Source of the DNA: Lentibacter sp. | Lineage (GTDB): Bacteria; Pseudomonadota; Alphaproteobacteria; Rhodobacterales; Rhodobacteraceae | Direction: 5' to 3' | Length of the DNA: 64,000 nucleotides | Assembly (NCBI GenBank): GCA_016744435.1 | Contig: JADGEJ010000019.1 | Span: forward strand, 1 to 64,000 | Shown here: in pieces, positions 8,614 to 19,289 of the stretch | How the letters are laid out: each line of letters starts with the position of its first letter | Position numbering within the stretch: the first letter of the stretch is position 1 | Notes under the pieces: model-generated | What the model was told of the DNA's origin: nothing | Seen by the model: the letters and a program-made list of their open reading frames with translations, nothing else | Database searches by the model: none | Program-made: the position numbers and the translations under genes

Positions 8614-10626
8614 TCAGGCCGCGAGGCCACGCCCTTTTAGCAAAGCTTCGACGCCCGGCATACGTCCGCGAAACGCCCGGTAGAGCTCAGCCGCGTCTCG
8701 CGAACCGCCAGTCGAGAGGATGTTCGCCTCAAGCGACGCGGCCAACTCACCGTCAAAAGCATCGCCCTTTTCCTCAAAGGCTGCGAAGGCGTCAGCATCC
8801 ATAACCTCAGACCACATGTAAGAATAATACCCGCTTGAATAGCCGTCCCCCGCAAAGACATGCGCAAAATGCGGCGTTGCGTGGCGCATCGTGATGGCAC
8901 GCGGCATGCCCATTCCGTCCAATATTTCCGCCTGACGTGCTATAGGATCAGACGGCGGTGTACCTTCGTGGAACTCCAGATCAACCATCGCCGAGGCGAC
9001 ATATTCCACCGTCTGAAAGCCCATGTCGAATGTCGCGACCCCCAAGAGTTTGTCGAGCAGCGCCTTTGGCATCGCCTTTCCAGTTTCGGCGTGTGTGGCA
9101 AATTCGGCCAACACTTCGGGCACGTCCAACCAATGCTCGTAAAGCTGGCTTGGCAGTTCAACAAAGTCGCGCGCCACAGAGGTTCCGGAAATGCTCTCAT
9201 AAGTCACGTTTGACAGCATCTGGTGTAGCGCGTGGCCAAATTCATGAAACAGCGTGCGCGCGTCGTCATAGCTAAGCAGCGCAGGCTCACCCTTGGCAAA
9301 GTTGCACACGTTGATCACAACGGGCGTTTGCGGCTCAGGGAATTTTGCCTGACCACGCATCGCCGAACACCAAGCGCCTGAGCGTTTAGAGTCGCGCGCG
9401 AAATAATCACCGATGAAAACCGCCAAGTGCTTGCCGTCGCGTGTGACGTCCCAAGCACGGCAATCTTCATGGTAAAGCGGCACGTCGAGCGGTGTAAACT
9501 TGAGCCCGAATAGCCGCGTGGCACAGGCAAAGCTGGCCTCGATCATCCGTTCCAACTGGAAGTATGGCTTCACCTCGGCCTCGTTCAGATCGTGCTCAGC
9601 AACACGGCGTTTGTCAGCGTAGTATCGCCAGTCCCAAGCTTCAAGCGCGCCATTGAAACCATCTTCGTGCATCATCGCGGTGAGCACCTCGGCGTCGGCG
9701 TCGGCTTGGGCTTTCGCGGGCGCCCAAACGTCGTTCAAAAGCTGGCGCACCGCAGCTGGCTTGCCGGCCATTTCTGTTTCAAGTTTGTAGTCAGCGAAGC
9801 TCGCGTATCCTAGCAATTGTGCCCTTTCGTGGCGCAGTTGCAATATCTCGGTGCAGATATCGCGGTTGTCTGTCACCCCTCCATTGGCCCCGCGAGCGAC
9901 CCAGGCCTCAAAGGCCTTTTGGCGCAGATCACGTCGAGGCGAGAACTGCAGGAACGGCACGATCAGCGATCGTGATAGTGTCACTACTGGCCCGTCAACA
10001 CCTTTCTCAACACCAGCCGCGCGCGCGGTTTCAACCACGAATTCGGGCAAGCCTTCCAAGTCGGCCTCCGTGAGCGCCATAAACCAGCTACGCTCGTCGG
10101 CCAGCACATTCTGGGTAAACGCGGTGCCCAGCTCGGCGAGGCGTGATTTGATCTCAGCCATGCGCGTGTCTTCCGCCCCTGTCAGCGCGGCCCCTGCGCG
10201 CAAGAAGCTTCGTCGGGTAAGCATCAGCACGCGCCCCTGCTCACTGCTCAGGCTCATGGTCTCGCGCGCCTCCCAGACAGCCTCGACCCGCGCAAACAAC
10301 GCTTTATTGGCGGTGATACGCGAGGAATGCTGCGCCAGCTTTGGTGAAAAATCTCGCTGCAGGGCTTCCCGCTCAGGGTTACTGTCTGCACCTGCGACTG
10401 TGAAAAACACCGAAAGCACCTTGTCGAGCGCTTCACCCGCGCTCTCAAGCGCGCCGATGACATTGTCAAAATCAGCCTCGCGAGTGTCAGACGCGATAGC
10501 GGCGATCTCTGCCTCATGTTCCGCAAGTGCCACATCAAGGGCAGGGGCGAAGTCTTGATCCGAAATCGCCTCGAAAGGCGCTATTTGGAAATCTGTAGTC
10601 CAGTCCTGCAAAAGCGGGTTTTTCAT
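8614..10626 (-). CDS. M3 family oligoendopeptidase/dipeptidyl carboxypeptidase
   Basis: 670 aa; HEFGHALHQML zinc motif. Confidence 0.95.
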   Translation of the reverse strand: MKNPLLQDWTTDFQIAPFEAISDQDFAPALDVALAEHEAEIAAIASDTREADFDNVIGALESAGEALDKVLSVFFTVAGADSNPEREALQRDFSPKLAQHSSRITANKALFARVEAVWEARETMSLSSEQGRVLMLTRRSFLRAGAALTGAEDTRMAEIKSRLAELGTAFTQNVLADERSWFMALTEADLEGLPEFVVETARAAGVEKGVDGPVVTLSRSLIVPFLQFSPRRDLRQKAFEAWVARGANGGVTDNRDICTEILQLRHERAQLLGYASFADYKLETEMAGKPAAVRQLLNDVWAPAKAQADADAEVLTAMMHEDGFNGALEAWDWRYYADKRRVAEHDLNEAEVKPYFQLERMIEASFACATRLFGLKFTPLDVPLYHEDCRAWDVTRDGKHLAVFIGDYFARDSKRSGAWCSAMRGQAKFPEPQTPVVINVCNFAKGEPALLSYDDARTLFHEFGHALHQMLSNVTYESISGTSVARDFVELPSQLYEHWLDVPEVLAEFATHAETGKAMPKALLDKLLGVATFDMGFQTVEYVASAMVDLEFHEGTPPSDPIARQAEILDGMGMPRAITMRHATPHFAHVFAGDGYSSGYYSYMWSEVMDADAFAAFEEKGDAFDGELAASLEANILSTGGSRDAAELYRAFRGRMPGVEALLKGRGLAA

Positions 10627-10897
10627 CGAGTGTCTCTCCTTAGGGTTGGCCCCAAACTAAGCCTTCTCGCGGCGTGCTTCAATCAGGGTAGCAAAAGGTT
10701 TTGTCTTACCCAGCATCCCAACCGCGACAACTGGTACGCAATAACCAAGATCACCCATGAAGCGGGTACATTGCTGTCCTGTGACTGCACATTTTCCTCG
10801 CCACTCGGGCAGAGCTTGGCCAGTGACCGTGACGTGACGGTGTGTTCTGCCTGTCAATTGGCATGGAAGACACTCAAGGTATCATCGCTGATCTGGC

Positions 10898-11914
10898 TCA
10901 GGTGCTCTGACAAATCGGGCAATCCTCGCGCGGCGCGAGCTTGATCTTGCGGCTCTCGCCATAAAGCCCGTCATAGATCAGCATTTCGCCGCGAATTATC
11001 TGGCCAGCGCCGGTGATCAGCTTGACGGCTTCAAGCGCCATCATCGAGCCGACCACTCCGGGCAGAGGCCCGATAACCCCCGCTTCTGCACAGGATGGAG
11101 CAAGGCCCGGCGCAGGCGCTTCTGGGAAGATACATTGGTAGCACGGCCCGCCTTTGGCCACGTCAAACACCGAAAGCTGCCCCTCCCATTGCGCCAACGC
11201 GCCCGAGATAAGCGGCTTACCAAGCTTCACAGAAATTCGATTTGCAAGGTAGCGTGTTTCGAAGTTGTCAGTGCCGTCGACGATGACGTCGTAGTCGGAA
11301 AAAAGCTGTTCCGCGATCTCCTCTGTCAGCCGCCTCTGGTAGGGCTGCAATGTGATAAACGGGTTGAGCGCGGCCATCGCCTGCACAGCCGACTGCACCT
11401 TTGGCAAGCCAATCGTGCCTTCGCCGTGAATAACCTGCCGCTGCATATTGGTGTGTTCGACCATGTCGTCATCAATCACGCCGATCGTGCCCACCCCCGC
11501 CGCGGCCAGATACATCAACACCGGAGAGCCAAGCCCCCCTGCGCCAATGACCAAAACTTTGGATTGTTTCAGTTTTTTCTGCCCCGGCCCGCCTACTTCG
11601 CGTAAAACAATATGGCGGGCATAGCGCTCAAGCTCAGCCTCTCTAAAGGTGCCCTGTTGTTCAGGCTCGGTGCTGACAGGCATAGGCACCCGAGCTTTCA
11701 GCCTCGCCAAACCAAAGCTGTAAAGCCCCACCAAAACCGCTGCGCTGCCAAGCATCGCCAGCGGCATGGCATTGCCATCAGGCAATATCAACTGCAGGCT
11801 CAGAACTGCGGCAAATGCCAGCGCCATCAGGCTCCAGGTCATCGGCTTGGGCCATTTCAAAAAGCTGCCCAACGCCCAAAGCACGGCCATGATCCCGAGG
11901 GCCGTAAGTACCAT
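10898..11914 (-). CDS. moeB: HesA/MoeB/ThiF family adenylyltransferase
   Basis: GAGGLGSPVLMYLAAAGVGTIGVIDDD nucleotide motif; CYQC and CPIC zinc cysteines. Confidence 0.9.
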   Translation of the reverse strand: MVLTALGIMAVLWALGSFLKWPKPMTWSLMALAFAAVLSLQLILPDGNAMPLAMLGSAAVLVGLYSFGLARLKARVPMPVSTEPEQQGTFREAELERYARHIVLREVGGPGQKKLKQSKVLVIGAGGLGSPVLMYLAAAGVGTIGVIDDDMVEHTNMQRQVIHGEGTIGLPKVQSAVQAMAALNPFITLQPYQRRLTEEIAEQLFSDYDVIVDGTDNFETRYLANRISVKLGKPLISGALAQWEGQLSVFDVAKGGPCYQCIFPEAPAPGLAPSCAEAGVIGPLPGVVGSMMALEAVKLITGAGQIIRGEMLIYDGLYGESRKIKLAPREDCPICQST

Positions 11915-12369
11915 CAGCCGCGCCCCGTTGAGCCAAAGCCGCCTGAGCCGCGCGCGGTATCTGACAAACCCTCGGCCAACTCAAACCGCGCCTGCACCAC
12001 TGGAGCCACGACCATCTGTGCAATCCGCTCGCCGTGCTTTACCGTAAAAGCCTCGCTGCCAGCATTCATCACGATCACCCCAAGAGGGCCGCGATAATCC
12101 GCATCAATCGTACCAGGGCTGTTGGGCAAGGTGATCCCGTGTTTCAGTGCCAAGCCCGAGCGCGGCCTCAGCTGCACTTCATAGCCCATCGGAATTTCAA
12201 TCCGCAGTCCCGTCGGCACCAAAGCACGTGCGCCCGCCTCCAGAACGACTTCGCCGCGATCAGCTAAATTCGCCCGCACGTCAGCGCCCGCCGCCCCGGC
12301 ACTTTCGTATGACGGCAGCCCCAACGCTCGGTCGGCACTCTCGTCCCATGTGAATTTTACAGTGACCAC
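11914..12369 (-). CDS. dut: dUTP diphosphatase
   Basis: [25 protein letters not shown] and C-terminal [11 protein letters not shown]. Confidence 0.97.
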   Translation of the reverse strand: MVTVKFTWDESADRALGLPSYESAGAAGADVRANLADRGEVVLEAGARALVPTGLRIEIPMGYEVQLRPRSGLALKHGITLPNSPGTIDADYRGPLGVIVMNAGSEAFTVKHGERIAQMVVAPVVQARFELAEGLSDTARGSGGFGSTGRG

Positions 12370-12377
12370 ACTCAGCT

Positions 12378-12405
12378 CTTTTTCTTCGCTAAAATACTCA
12401 AAACC
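12378..12405. repeat. dispersed intergenic element, truncated copy (left part only)
   Basis: CTTTTTCTTCGCTAAAATACTC matches the left part of copies at 8.5, 23.3 and 49.8 kb; GC palindrome missing. Confidence 0.4.
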
Positions 12406-13599
12406 CTAGGCCAGCGCCCCAGCGATGCGCTCTGCGAGTTTGCGCGCCACTTGGTCTTTGCCCATACGTGGCCAGCCTTCCACACCAGCATCAGTGATCA
12501 GGTGAACCGCGTTCTCTGAGCCGCCCATGATGCCTGTTTCAGGGCTCACGTCGTTGGCAACAATCCAGTCGCAGCCCTTGCGCTGTCGCTTGGCCGTGGC
12601 GTTGTCGACAACATCGTCGGTCTCAGCCGCAAAGCCCACAACAAGCCCCGGGCGGCCCTTTTTCATTTGGCTCACTTCCGCCAGAATGTCGGGGTTCTCG
12701 GCAAATTCCAGAATTGGCAATGCCCCTTTGACCTTCTTTATCTTGCTGCCGCTTTCGCGCTTTACGCGCCAGTCCGCCACGGCGGCAGCAAACACACCCG
12801 CGTCAACGGGCAATACGCCCTCAACCGCGTCTAGCATTTCGGCCGCGCTTTGCACCGCGATAACCTCAACTCCCGCTGGCGGCAGCACATCGGCAGGGCC
12901 TGTCACGAAGATGACATCAGCGCCCAAAGCTGCCAGCGCAGAGGCGATAGCCGTGCCTTGCGCGCCTGACGAGCGGTTGGCGATATAGCGCACCGGGTCG
13001 ATCGGCTCATGCGTCGGCCCCGACGTTACCAGCACGCGCTTGCCTTTGAGCGGGCCATTTGCCAGCACTCGGCCAATAGCTTCGATGATCTCAAAAGGCT
13101 CGGCCATACGCCCCGGCCCGTACTCGCCACAAGCCATGCCGCCCTCGTTTGGACCGACAACATGCATGCCATCGCCCTGCAACGTCGCCAAATTGCGCTG
13201 CGTTGAAGCGCGCTCCCACATCCGTATATTCATCGAGGGTGCAATCATAACTGGCGTATCCGTCGCCATCAAAAGCGTGGTTGCCAAGTCGTCGGCGTGC
13301 CCCCCTGCCATTTTCGCCATCAAGTCAGCGGTTGCAGGCGCCACGACAACCAAGTCAGCAACACGCGACAGTTGGATATGTCCCATCTCGGCTTCATCCG
13401 TCAGATCAAACAGGTCTGTATAGGCCTTTTCGCCCGCCAAAGCGGCAACTGACAGCGGTGTGACAAACTGCTGTGCAGCGCGCGTCATCACTGGCGTGAC
13501 TGCTGCGCCGTGTTCTTGCAAACGCCGGATCAGATCAAGGCATTTATAGGCCGCGATACCGCCACCGATGATCAGAAGGATTCTCTTGCCAGCCAGCAT
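12406..13599 (-). CDS. coaBC: bifunctional phosphopantothenoylcysteine decarboxylase/phosphopantothenate-cysteine ligase
   Basis: MLAGKRILLIIGGGIAAYKCLDLIRRL; APSMNIRMW; VLVTSGPTHEPIDPVRYIANRSSG. Confidence 0.97.
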   Translation of the reverse strand: MLAGKRILLIIGGGIAAYKCLDLIRRLQEHGAAVTPVMTRAAQQFVTPLSVAALAGEKAYTDLFDLTDEAEMGHIQLSRVADLVVVAPATADLMAKMAGGHADDLATTLLMATDTPVMIAPSMNIRMWERASTQRNLATLQGDGMHVVGPNEGGMACGEYGPGRMAEPFEIIEAIGRVLANGPLKGKRVLVTSGPTHEPIDPVRYIANRSSGAQGTAIASALAALGADVIFVTGPADVLPPAGVEVIAVQSAAEMLDAVEGVLPVDAGVFAAAVADWRVKRESGSKIKKVKGALPILEFAENPDILAEVSQMKKGRPGLVVGFAAETDDVVDNATAKRQRKGCDWIVANDVSPETGIMGGSENAVHLITDAGVEGWPRMGKDQVARKLAERIAGALA

Positions 13600-13740
13600 C
13601 GTGACCTCCGCTTTGTTTTGCCCCACAACAGTTAAGGCCAAGGCGGCGCAAACTCAATGCCACTTCGATCAGCCCCGCTTATGGCCTTCCACACAAATGA
13701 GAATTGGCCAAGCCTTCTGCGCCGCCTTAGCCTCTGGTCC

Positions 13741-14421
13741 ATGACATATGATTTATACATTGGCGACCGGGCGTTTTCGAGCTGGTCATTGCGCGGCTGG
13801 CTCATGCTTGAAAAGTTTGACCTGCCTCACCGAGCTCATCTTGTCGGGCTTTACTCCGGTACCATGGCCGAAGACTTGGCCGAGTTTGCGCCCGCACGCC
13901 TTGTGCCTGTGATGTGCGATGAGGCTGGCGCGGTTATTTTCGACAGCCTCGCCATGGCCGAAACTTTGGCCGAACGACACCCCGAGGCGGGGCTTTGGCC
14001 CGCAGACCCAACAGCGCGGGCCTATGCCCGTTCCATAACCGCCGAGTTGCACGCAGGTTTTAGTGCTCTGCGCGGTGATTGTGCCATGCAGCTGTTTCAC
14101 CAGTGGGTTGGCTTTGAGCCTTCAGAGGCTGTGCAAGCTGACTTGCGACGCCTTGAAGTGCTGTTTGAAATTGCTCGCGAGCGCTATGGAGCCGATGGCC
14201 CCTGGCTCTTTGGGACATACTCGCTTGCCGATGCGTTTTATGCGCCCGTCGCGGCTCGCATCGCAGGCTATGGCCTCAAAGTGAACCCCGTGGTGCAAGC
14301 CTATGTAGACACAACGCTGGCTGATCCGAGCTTTCGAGCTTGGCGCGCGGAAGGCCTAGGCGTCAGTTATGAGCCCTTCCCCTACCCCCAGCCATTGGAA
14401 AAGGCCCCTTGGCCAGCCTAA
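13741..14421 (+). CDS. glutathione S-transferase family protein
   Basis: YIGDRAFSSWSLRGWLMLEKFDLP thioredoxin-like N-terminus. Confidence 0.85.
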   Translation: MTYDLYIGDRAFSSWSLRGWLMLEKFDLPHRAHLVGLYSGTMAEDLAEFAPARLVPVMCDEAGAVIFDSLAMAETLAERHPEAGLWPADPTARAYARSITAELHAGFSALRGDCAMQLFHQWVGFEPSEAVQADLRRLEVLFEIARERYGADGPWLFGTYSLADAFYAPVAARIAGYGLKVNPVVQAYVDTTLADPSFRAWRAEGLGVSYEPFPYPQPLEKAPWPA

Positions 14422-14423
14422 TG

Positions 14424-14472
14424 TTAACTTGCGTTAACCAATTGTAAACAAAGCCTGCCTACTCGTTAACCA
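14424..14472 (+). promoter_or_regulatory. candidate CtrA sites upstream of comM
   Basis: TTAA-CCAATTG-TAAAC (14434-14449; one mismatch to TTAA-N7-TTAAC) plus a TTAACCA half-site at 14466. Confidence 0.4.
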
Positions 14473-14485
14473 AAGAGGAGGCTGC

Positions 14486-16000
14486 ATGGTTGCACGCACA
14501 TACACCGTGGCGTTTGAAGGCGTCGTGGCCCGCCCTGTTGAGGTGCAATGCGCTGTCACGGCGGGTTTGCCGGCATTCTCGATTGTCGGCCTGCCTGACA
14601 AGGCGGTGTCAGAAGCGCGTGATCGCGTGCGTGCTGCGCTGTCTTCCATGTCGATAGCGCTGCCCTCCAAGCGGATCACCATCAATCTTTCCCCAGCTGA
14701 TCTGCCCAAAGAAGGCAGCCACTTTGACTTGCCGATTGCTTTGGCATTGCTGGCGGCGTTAGAGGTATTGCCGCAAGACGCTGTCGAAACCGTGACCTCG
14801 CTTGGCGAGTTGTCTCTCGATGGGGCCTTGATGCCCGTCATCGGCGCTTTGCCTGCTGCCCTTGCAGCGGCTGAGGCCCAGCGCAGCCTGATTTGCCCTG
14901 AGAAGTCAGGCGCTGAAGCAGCTTGGGTTGAGGCCGCCCAAGTGATCGCGCCCGAAACGCTGCTGCACTGCATTCAACACCTCAACGGCCAGCGCTCACT
15001 TGATCCGGCCAAGCCCGGCGAAGTTACGACGGGAGACAGCCTGCGAGACCTGCGTGACGTAAAAGGACAGGAACGCGCCAAACGCGCTTTAGAAATCGCG
15101 GCAGCGGGACGGCACCATATGATGATGATCGGCTCGCCGGGTGCGGGCAAGTCAATGCTCGCGGCGCGCTTGCCGTCTATCTTACCGGTGCTTTCACCCG
15201 CAGAGGCGCTCGAAACTTCAATGATCCACTCACTATCAGGCTTGCTTAAAGAGGGCGGCATTTCTCGACTGCGCCCATTTCGCGAGCCACACCACACCGC
15301 GTCGATGGCGGCGATTGTCGGCGGGGGGCGCAGCGCCAAGCCCGGCGAGATCAGTCTTGCCCACAATGGTGTCTTGTTCATGGACGAATTCCCTGAGTTT
15401 CCGCGCACCGTGCTGGAGACGCTCCGCCAGCCCATTGAAACTGGCGAGATTGTGGTCAGCCGTGCGAATGCTCATGTTCGCTACCCCTGCCGTTTCCTGC
15501 TGGTAGCTGCCGCAAACCCCTGCAAATGCGGCTATTTATTTGACGCCGCGCGCGCCTGTGCACGCGTGCCTTTGTGTGGAGAAGACTACTTGGGCCGCAT
15601 CTCTGGGCCGCTGATGGACAGGTTTGATCTACGCTTAGATGTGCCGCCTGTTTCGCTGTCAGACCTCGACTTGCCCAGCGCTGGCGACAGCTCGGCCGAC
15701 GTGGCGGCACGCGTGGAGGCTGCCCGCGCTTTACAAGCAACACGGTTTCACGACGCGAGCGGCGTGCACCTTAACGCCGACGCGGAAGGCGAATTGCTGG
15801 AAGACATCGCAGCGCCCGATGCTGAGGGTCGGGGGTTTCTGCTCAAGGTTGCCGACAAATTCGGCCTCACCGCGCGCGGCTATCATCGCGTTTTGCGCGT
15901 CGCCCGCACGATTGCCGACCTTGAAGGCGCAGCCGATGTGCGCGCGCCGCATGTCGCCGAGGCTGTCAGCTTTCGCGTTCAGGCGCTGAAAGAGAGTTGA
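14486..16000 (+). CDS. comM: YifB family Mg-chelatase-like AAA ATPase (ComM)
   Basis: GSPGAGKSMLAARLPSILP, FREPHHTASMAAIVGGG, NGVLFMDEFPEF. Confidence 0.95.
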   Translation: MVARTYTVAFEGVVARPVEVQCAVTAGLPAFSIVGLPDKAVSEARDRVRAALSSMSIALPSKRITINLSPADLPKEGSHFDLPIALALLAALEVLPQDAVETVTSLGELSLDGALMPVIGALPAALAAAEAQRSLICPEKSGAEAAWVEAAQVIAPETLLHCIQHLNGQRSLDPAKPGEVTTGDSLRDLRDVKGQERAKRALEIAAAGRHHMMMIGSPGAGKSMLAARLPSILPVLSPAEALETSMIHSLSGLLKEGGISRLRPFREPHHTASMAAIVGGGRSAKPGEISLAHNGVLFMDEFPEFPRTVLETLRQPIETGEIVVSRANAHVRYPCRFLLVAAANPCKCGYLFDAARACARVPLCGEDYLGRISGPLMDRFDLRLDVPPVSLSDLDLPSAGDSSADVAARVEAARALQATRFHDASGVHLNADAEGELLEDIAAPDAEGRGFLLKVADKFGLTARGYHRVLRVARTIADLEGAADVRAPHVAEAVSFRVQALKES

Positions 16001-16883
16001 TCCAACCCGCGATTTGACCAAGCGTTCTTCCGGCTTCAGGCATAAAGCCATGAACTATCGGCCAGACATGGGGCAGATCGTGCTCAAGCTTGAACGTCAC
16101 GGCGACGCCTTGCTCCGACAAGTGCTGCGCCATCCGAGTGCTGTCATCACGCAGTATTTCTGTGTCCCCGACGGCCAGCCAAACAGGGCAAGCGCCTGTG
16201 AAGTCTCCAAACAGTGGAGAAGCCCGCGCGTCTTGCGGATCGGCGTCTAACAGATAGTGCTTCTTAAGGTCTTTCACACGGTCTGCAGGCAAAACCACAT
16301 CTGCCTCGGCATTCTCGCTGAACGAGGCGCCCGAAAACGTCACGTCCGTGAGCGGCGAGAGCGCAAAACATCCGGCGGGCGGCTCCAGTTTGAGGCGTAT
16401 TATCTCACTTAAAAGCGCAAGGGCGATGCCGCCACCTGCGCTGTCGCCTCCGATGATAATTTGGCGTGCGGGCACCGTCTCAAGCAGAGCTTTATAAGCA
16501 CTCAGCGCATCGTCGATCGCTGCGGGAAACGGGTTCTCGGGAGCTTTTCGATAGCCAACCAAGACGGCACGTGCATCGGCTTTTTTGCACAGAGTGGCGA
16601 GCATGGCTTTATGGGTGTTTGGCGACCCCATAACATAGGCTCCACCGTGAAAGTAGAGGATGGTAGCGCCCTGCTTGTCGCCTCTTTGCGCCACGTTAAT
16701 TACTGGAAGGCCTGCGAGCTTGCCCGCCTCAAACCGGGTGCCGCGCGGAGCATGAAAGCTGATTTTCGCTTTGAGTTCAAACGCGTGTCGCAACTTCAAC
16801 ACATCAGTGGTGCGCGAGAGCTGGCGCTTCTCGGTCACCCTTAGCCAAAAGTTCATCAACCGTGCGCGCAAACTCGGGGTCAT
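15966..16883 (-). CDS. alpha/beta hydrolase
   Basis: HGGAYVMGS and GDSAGGG motifs (HSL-type). Confidence 0.9.
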   Translation of the reverse strand: MTPSLRARLMNFWLRVTEKRQLSRTTDVLKLRHAFELKAKISFHAPRGTRFEAGKLAGLPVINVAQRGDKQGATILYFHGGAYVMGSPNTHKAMLATLCKKADARAVLVGYRKAPENPFPAAIDDALSAYKALLETVPARQIIIGGDSAGGGIALALLSEIIRLKLEPPAGCFALSPLTDVTFSGASFSENAEADVVLPADRVKDLKKHYLLDADPQDARASPLFGDFTGACPVWLAVGDTEILRDDSTRMAQHLSEQGVAVTFKLEHDLPHVWPIVHGFMPEAGRTLGQIAGWINSLSAPERES

Positions 16884-17815
16884 GTGCGGCGCGCCTCGAT
16901 GGCTTCCCAGATTTTCTCAGCAATGTTGGTGCCGTCAAAACGCTCCAGCTCTTGGATGCCGGTTGGTGAGGTCACGTTGATCTCGGTGAGGTAGTCGCCG
17001 ATCACGTCGATGCCGACGAAAACTTGGCCTTTTTCCTTGAGGAGTGGGCCGATGCGCGCGCATATTTCGAGGTCGCGTTCGGTGAGGCCGATTTTCTCAG
17101 GCCGCCCGCCGACGTGCATGTTGGAGCGGGTTTCGCCCTTGGCTGGCACGCGGTTGATCGCCCCGACAGGCTCACCGTCTACCAAAATCACCCGCTTGTC
17201 TCCGGCTGAAACGTCAGGCAAAAACTTCTGCATGATCAGTGGTTCGCGGCTGTTGGCGGCGAATAGCTCATGCAACGACGCAAGGTTGCGGTCCTCCGGA
17301 GTGAGGCGGAAAACGCCTGCGCCGCCGTTGCCGTAAAGTGGCTTAAGGATCACATCATTGTGCTTGGCCTTAAAGGCTTTGAGGTCTTCCAAATCGCGTG
17401 CGATCATCGTGGGTGGCGTCAGGTCTGGGTAGTCGAGCACTAGCAATTTTTCAGGATAGTTGCGCACCCAGAAAGGATCATTCACCACCAGCGTGCCGGG
17501 GTGTATGCGATCAAGAATGTGGGTTGTCGTGATGTAGAACATGTCAAACGGCGGGTCTTGACGCAGCCAGACCACGTCAAACTCCGAGAGATCGACCTCG
17601 GCCTGCTCACCCAGCGTGAAGTGGTTGCCAACCTCGCGGCGTACCGTCAGGGGCCAACCGCGCGCCATAACGCGACCTTCGCGGTAGCTAAGCTGCTCAG
17701 GTGTGTAGTAAAACAGCTCATGGCCACGCGCTTGCGCTTCTTCCGCAATGCGAAAGCTGCTGTCAGCGTTGATGTCTATTGGCCCGATCGGGTCCATTTG
17801 GAAGGCAATTTTCAT
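16880..17815 (-). CDS. gshB: glutathione synthase
   Basis: [35 protein letters not shown]-grasp [10 protein letters not shown]. Confidence 0.97.
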   Translation of the reverse strand: MKIAFQMDPIGPIDINADSSFRIAEEAQARGHELFYYTPEQLSYREGRVMARGWPLTVRREVGNHFTLGEQAEVDLSEFDVVWLRQDPPFDMFYITTTHILDRIHPGTLVVNDPFWVRNYPEKLLVLDYPDLTPPTMIARDLEDLKAFKAKHNDVILKPLYGNGGAGVFRLTPEDRNLASLHELFAANSREPLIMQKFLPDVSAGDKRVILVDGEPVGAINRVPAKGETRSNMHVGGRPEKIGLTERDLEICARIGPLLKEKGQVFVGIDVIGDYLTEINVTSPTGIQELERFDGTNIAEKIWEAIEARRT

Positions 17816-17885
17816 GGCGCACCTTTTGAAGCAAGTTGCGCTATAGATGGCCTATGTTGATCAGGTGTTCAATGCTTGGTGCGCC

Positions 17886-18287
17886 TCAAGCGCCAAAGGC
17901 GTTTTCAACCACCTCGATCTGGCCTGTAGCGTCAACGAGAGCCACATCAATGCGCATCTCGCTGAGGCTGCCATTGGGCAGGCAGCCTGAGTAGGCCTCG
18001 GCGCTTTGAGCGATCCGACTCATTTGAAGCGGTGAGATGCGTGCGGCGGCCGTCGCAAAACACTTGGCTTTCTTCACTTCGATGAAAACAGTTAAGGGGC
18101 CACGTTGCATGATAAGGTCAATCTCGCCACCAGCCCCGCGCCAGCGTTGGTTGCGGGTTTCAAAGCCAAGGGCATGATAGTACCGCTCGGCTATGCCTTC
18201 CGCTGCAAGGCCAGCCCGGTAGGAAACCGCACTGCGTTTTGCGCGCTGAGAAGTATGATGATCTGGTTCAAATGCGAAATCTAGCAT
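17886..18287 (-). CDS. YraN family protein
   Basis: GLAAEGIAERYYHALGFETRNQRWRGAGGEIDLIMQRG...FIEVKK. Confidence 0.9.
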   Translation of the reverse strand: MLDFAFEPDHHTSQRAKRSAVSYRAGLAAEGIAERYYHALGFETRNQRWRGAGGEIDLIMQRGPLTVFIEVKKAKCFATAAARISPLQMSRIAQSAEAYSGCLPNGSLSEMRIDVALVDATGQIEVVENAFGA

Positions 18288-18320
18288 GAGGCATTTTCGC
18301 TTAGAAAAGTTATTAAGGGG

Positions 18321-19181
18321 TTAACTTCGCTGCAGTTTCAGGCCCATCTGATAAATATCGCGCCGCTTGTGGCCTGTGTCTTCTGCCAGTCTGTCGGCCG
18401 CATCGCGCAAGCTCATGTCCACCAGCAGAACTTCAAGCTCGGCCAAAAGTTCGTCTTCGGTGACAACAGTCGCAGCCCCTTTGCCGATCAGCACCACGAT
18501 CTCGCCCTTCACGCTGCGCTCTCCAAGTTCTGCGCTCAGCTCGTCCAGTGTGCCCGAAAGGACTTCCTCGAACTTTTTGGTCAACTCACGGCAAACCCGA
18601 GCTTCGCGTGTTCCGCCCAAAACCTCGGCTGCATCGGCCAGCATCGCCGCGACACGCTTAGGCGATTCGTAAAACACAAGCGTGCCTTGCACCCCCGCCA
18701 GAGCCTTCAGAGCGTTTTTTCGCGCGCCTTTCGTGTTGGGCAAAAAACCTGCGAAAGTGAACATATCGGTCGGCAACCCTCCCAAAGTGAGGGCCGTGAC
18801 AACGGCTGAAGGCCCGGGCAGAGACGTGACCATATGGCCCTGTGCACGGGCCGCGGCGACCAGATGATAGCCCGGATCGGCGATCATTGGCGTACCAGCC
18901 TCTGAGCCATAGGCGACGGATTGCCCAGCCTCCAAAGCCTTTAATAACTTGGGCCGCGCGCGATCACCGTTGTGATCATGATAGGCAATCAGCGGCCTGT
19001 TACCGAGCGGAACACCATGAATTTCCATCAATTTTCGCATGGTGCGTGTGTCTTCGGCGGCGACCACATCGGCGCTCGCGAGCACGTCAAGCGCACGCAA
19101 AGTAATGTCACGCGCCGTGCCAAGAGGCGTGGCAACCAGATAGAGGCCGCTCTCAAGTTTCACTTCTTTATGATTCAACAC
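18321..19181 (-). CDS. rsmI: 16S rRNA (cytidine(1402)-2'-O)-methyltransferase
   Basis: LYLVATPLGTARDITLRALDVL; SEAGTPMIADPGYHLV; neighbours yraN and LpoA-like gene. Confidence 0.97.
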   Translation of the reverse strand: MLNHKEVKLESGLYLVATPLGTARDITLRALDVLASADVVAAEDTRTMRKLMEIHGVPLGNRPLIAYHDHNGDRARPKLLKALEAGQSVAYGSEAGTPMIADPGYHLVAAARAQGHMVTSLPGPSAVVTALTLGGLPTDMFTFAGFLPNTKGARKNALKALAGVQGTLVFYESPKRVAAMLADAAEVLGGTREARVCRELTKKFEEVLSGTLDELSAELGERSVKGEIVVLIGKGAATVVTEDELLAELEVLLVDMSLRDAADRLAEDTGHKRRDIYQMGLKLQRS

Positions 19182-19289
19182 TAGACCCTATAGCCTCGAC
19201 GTTTATGATCACCCCAGAACCAATCCACGCCAGTTGAAGGGTATTGTTGCCCTACCTTAGCAGAGCGTATCAGGGAGAAGAAGTTACCA

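Noticed and set aside
10657-10857. 66-aa minus-strand ORF between moeB and the M3 peptidase
   Set aside because: TTG start, no clear RBS and mixed third-position usage; could be a small gene but cannot be supported from sequence alone.
18313-18324. TTAAGGGGTTAAC as a CtrA box
   Set aside because: Spacing between TTAA half-sites is 4 bp, not 7.
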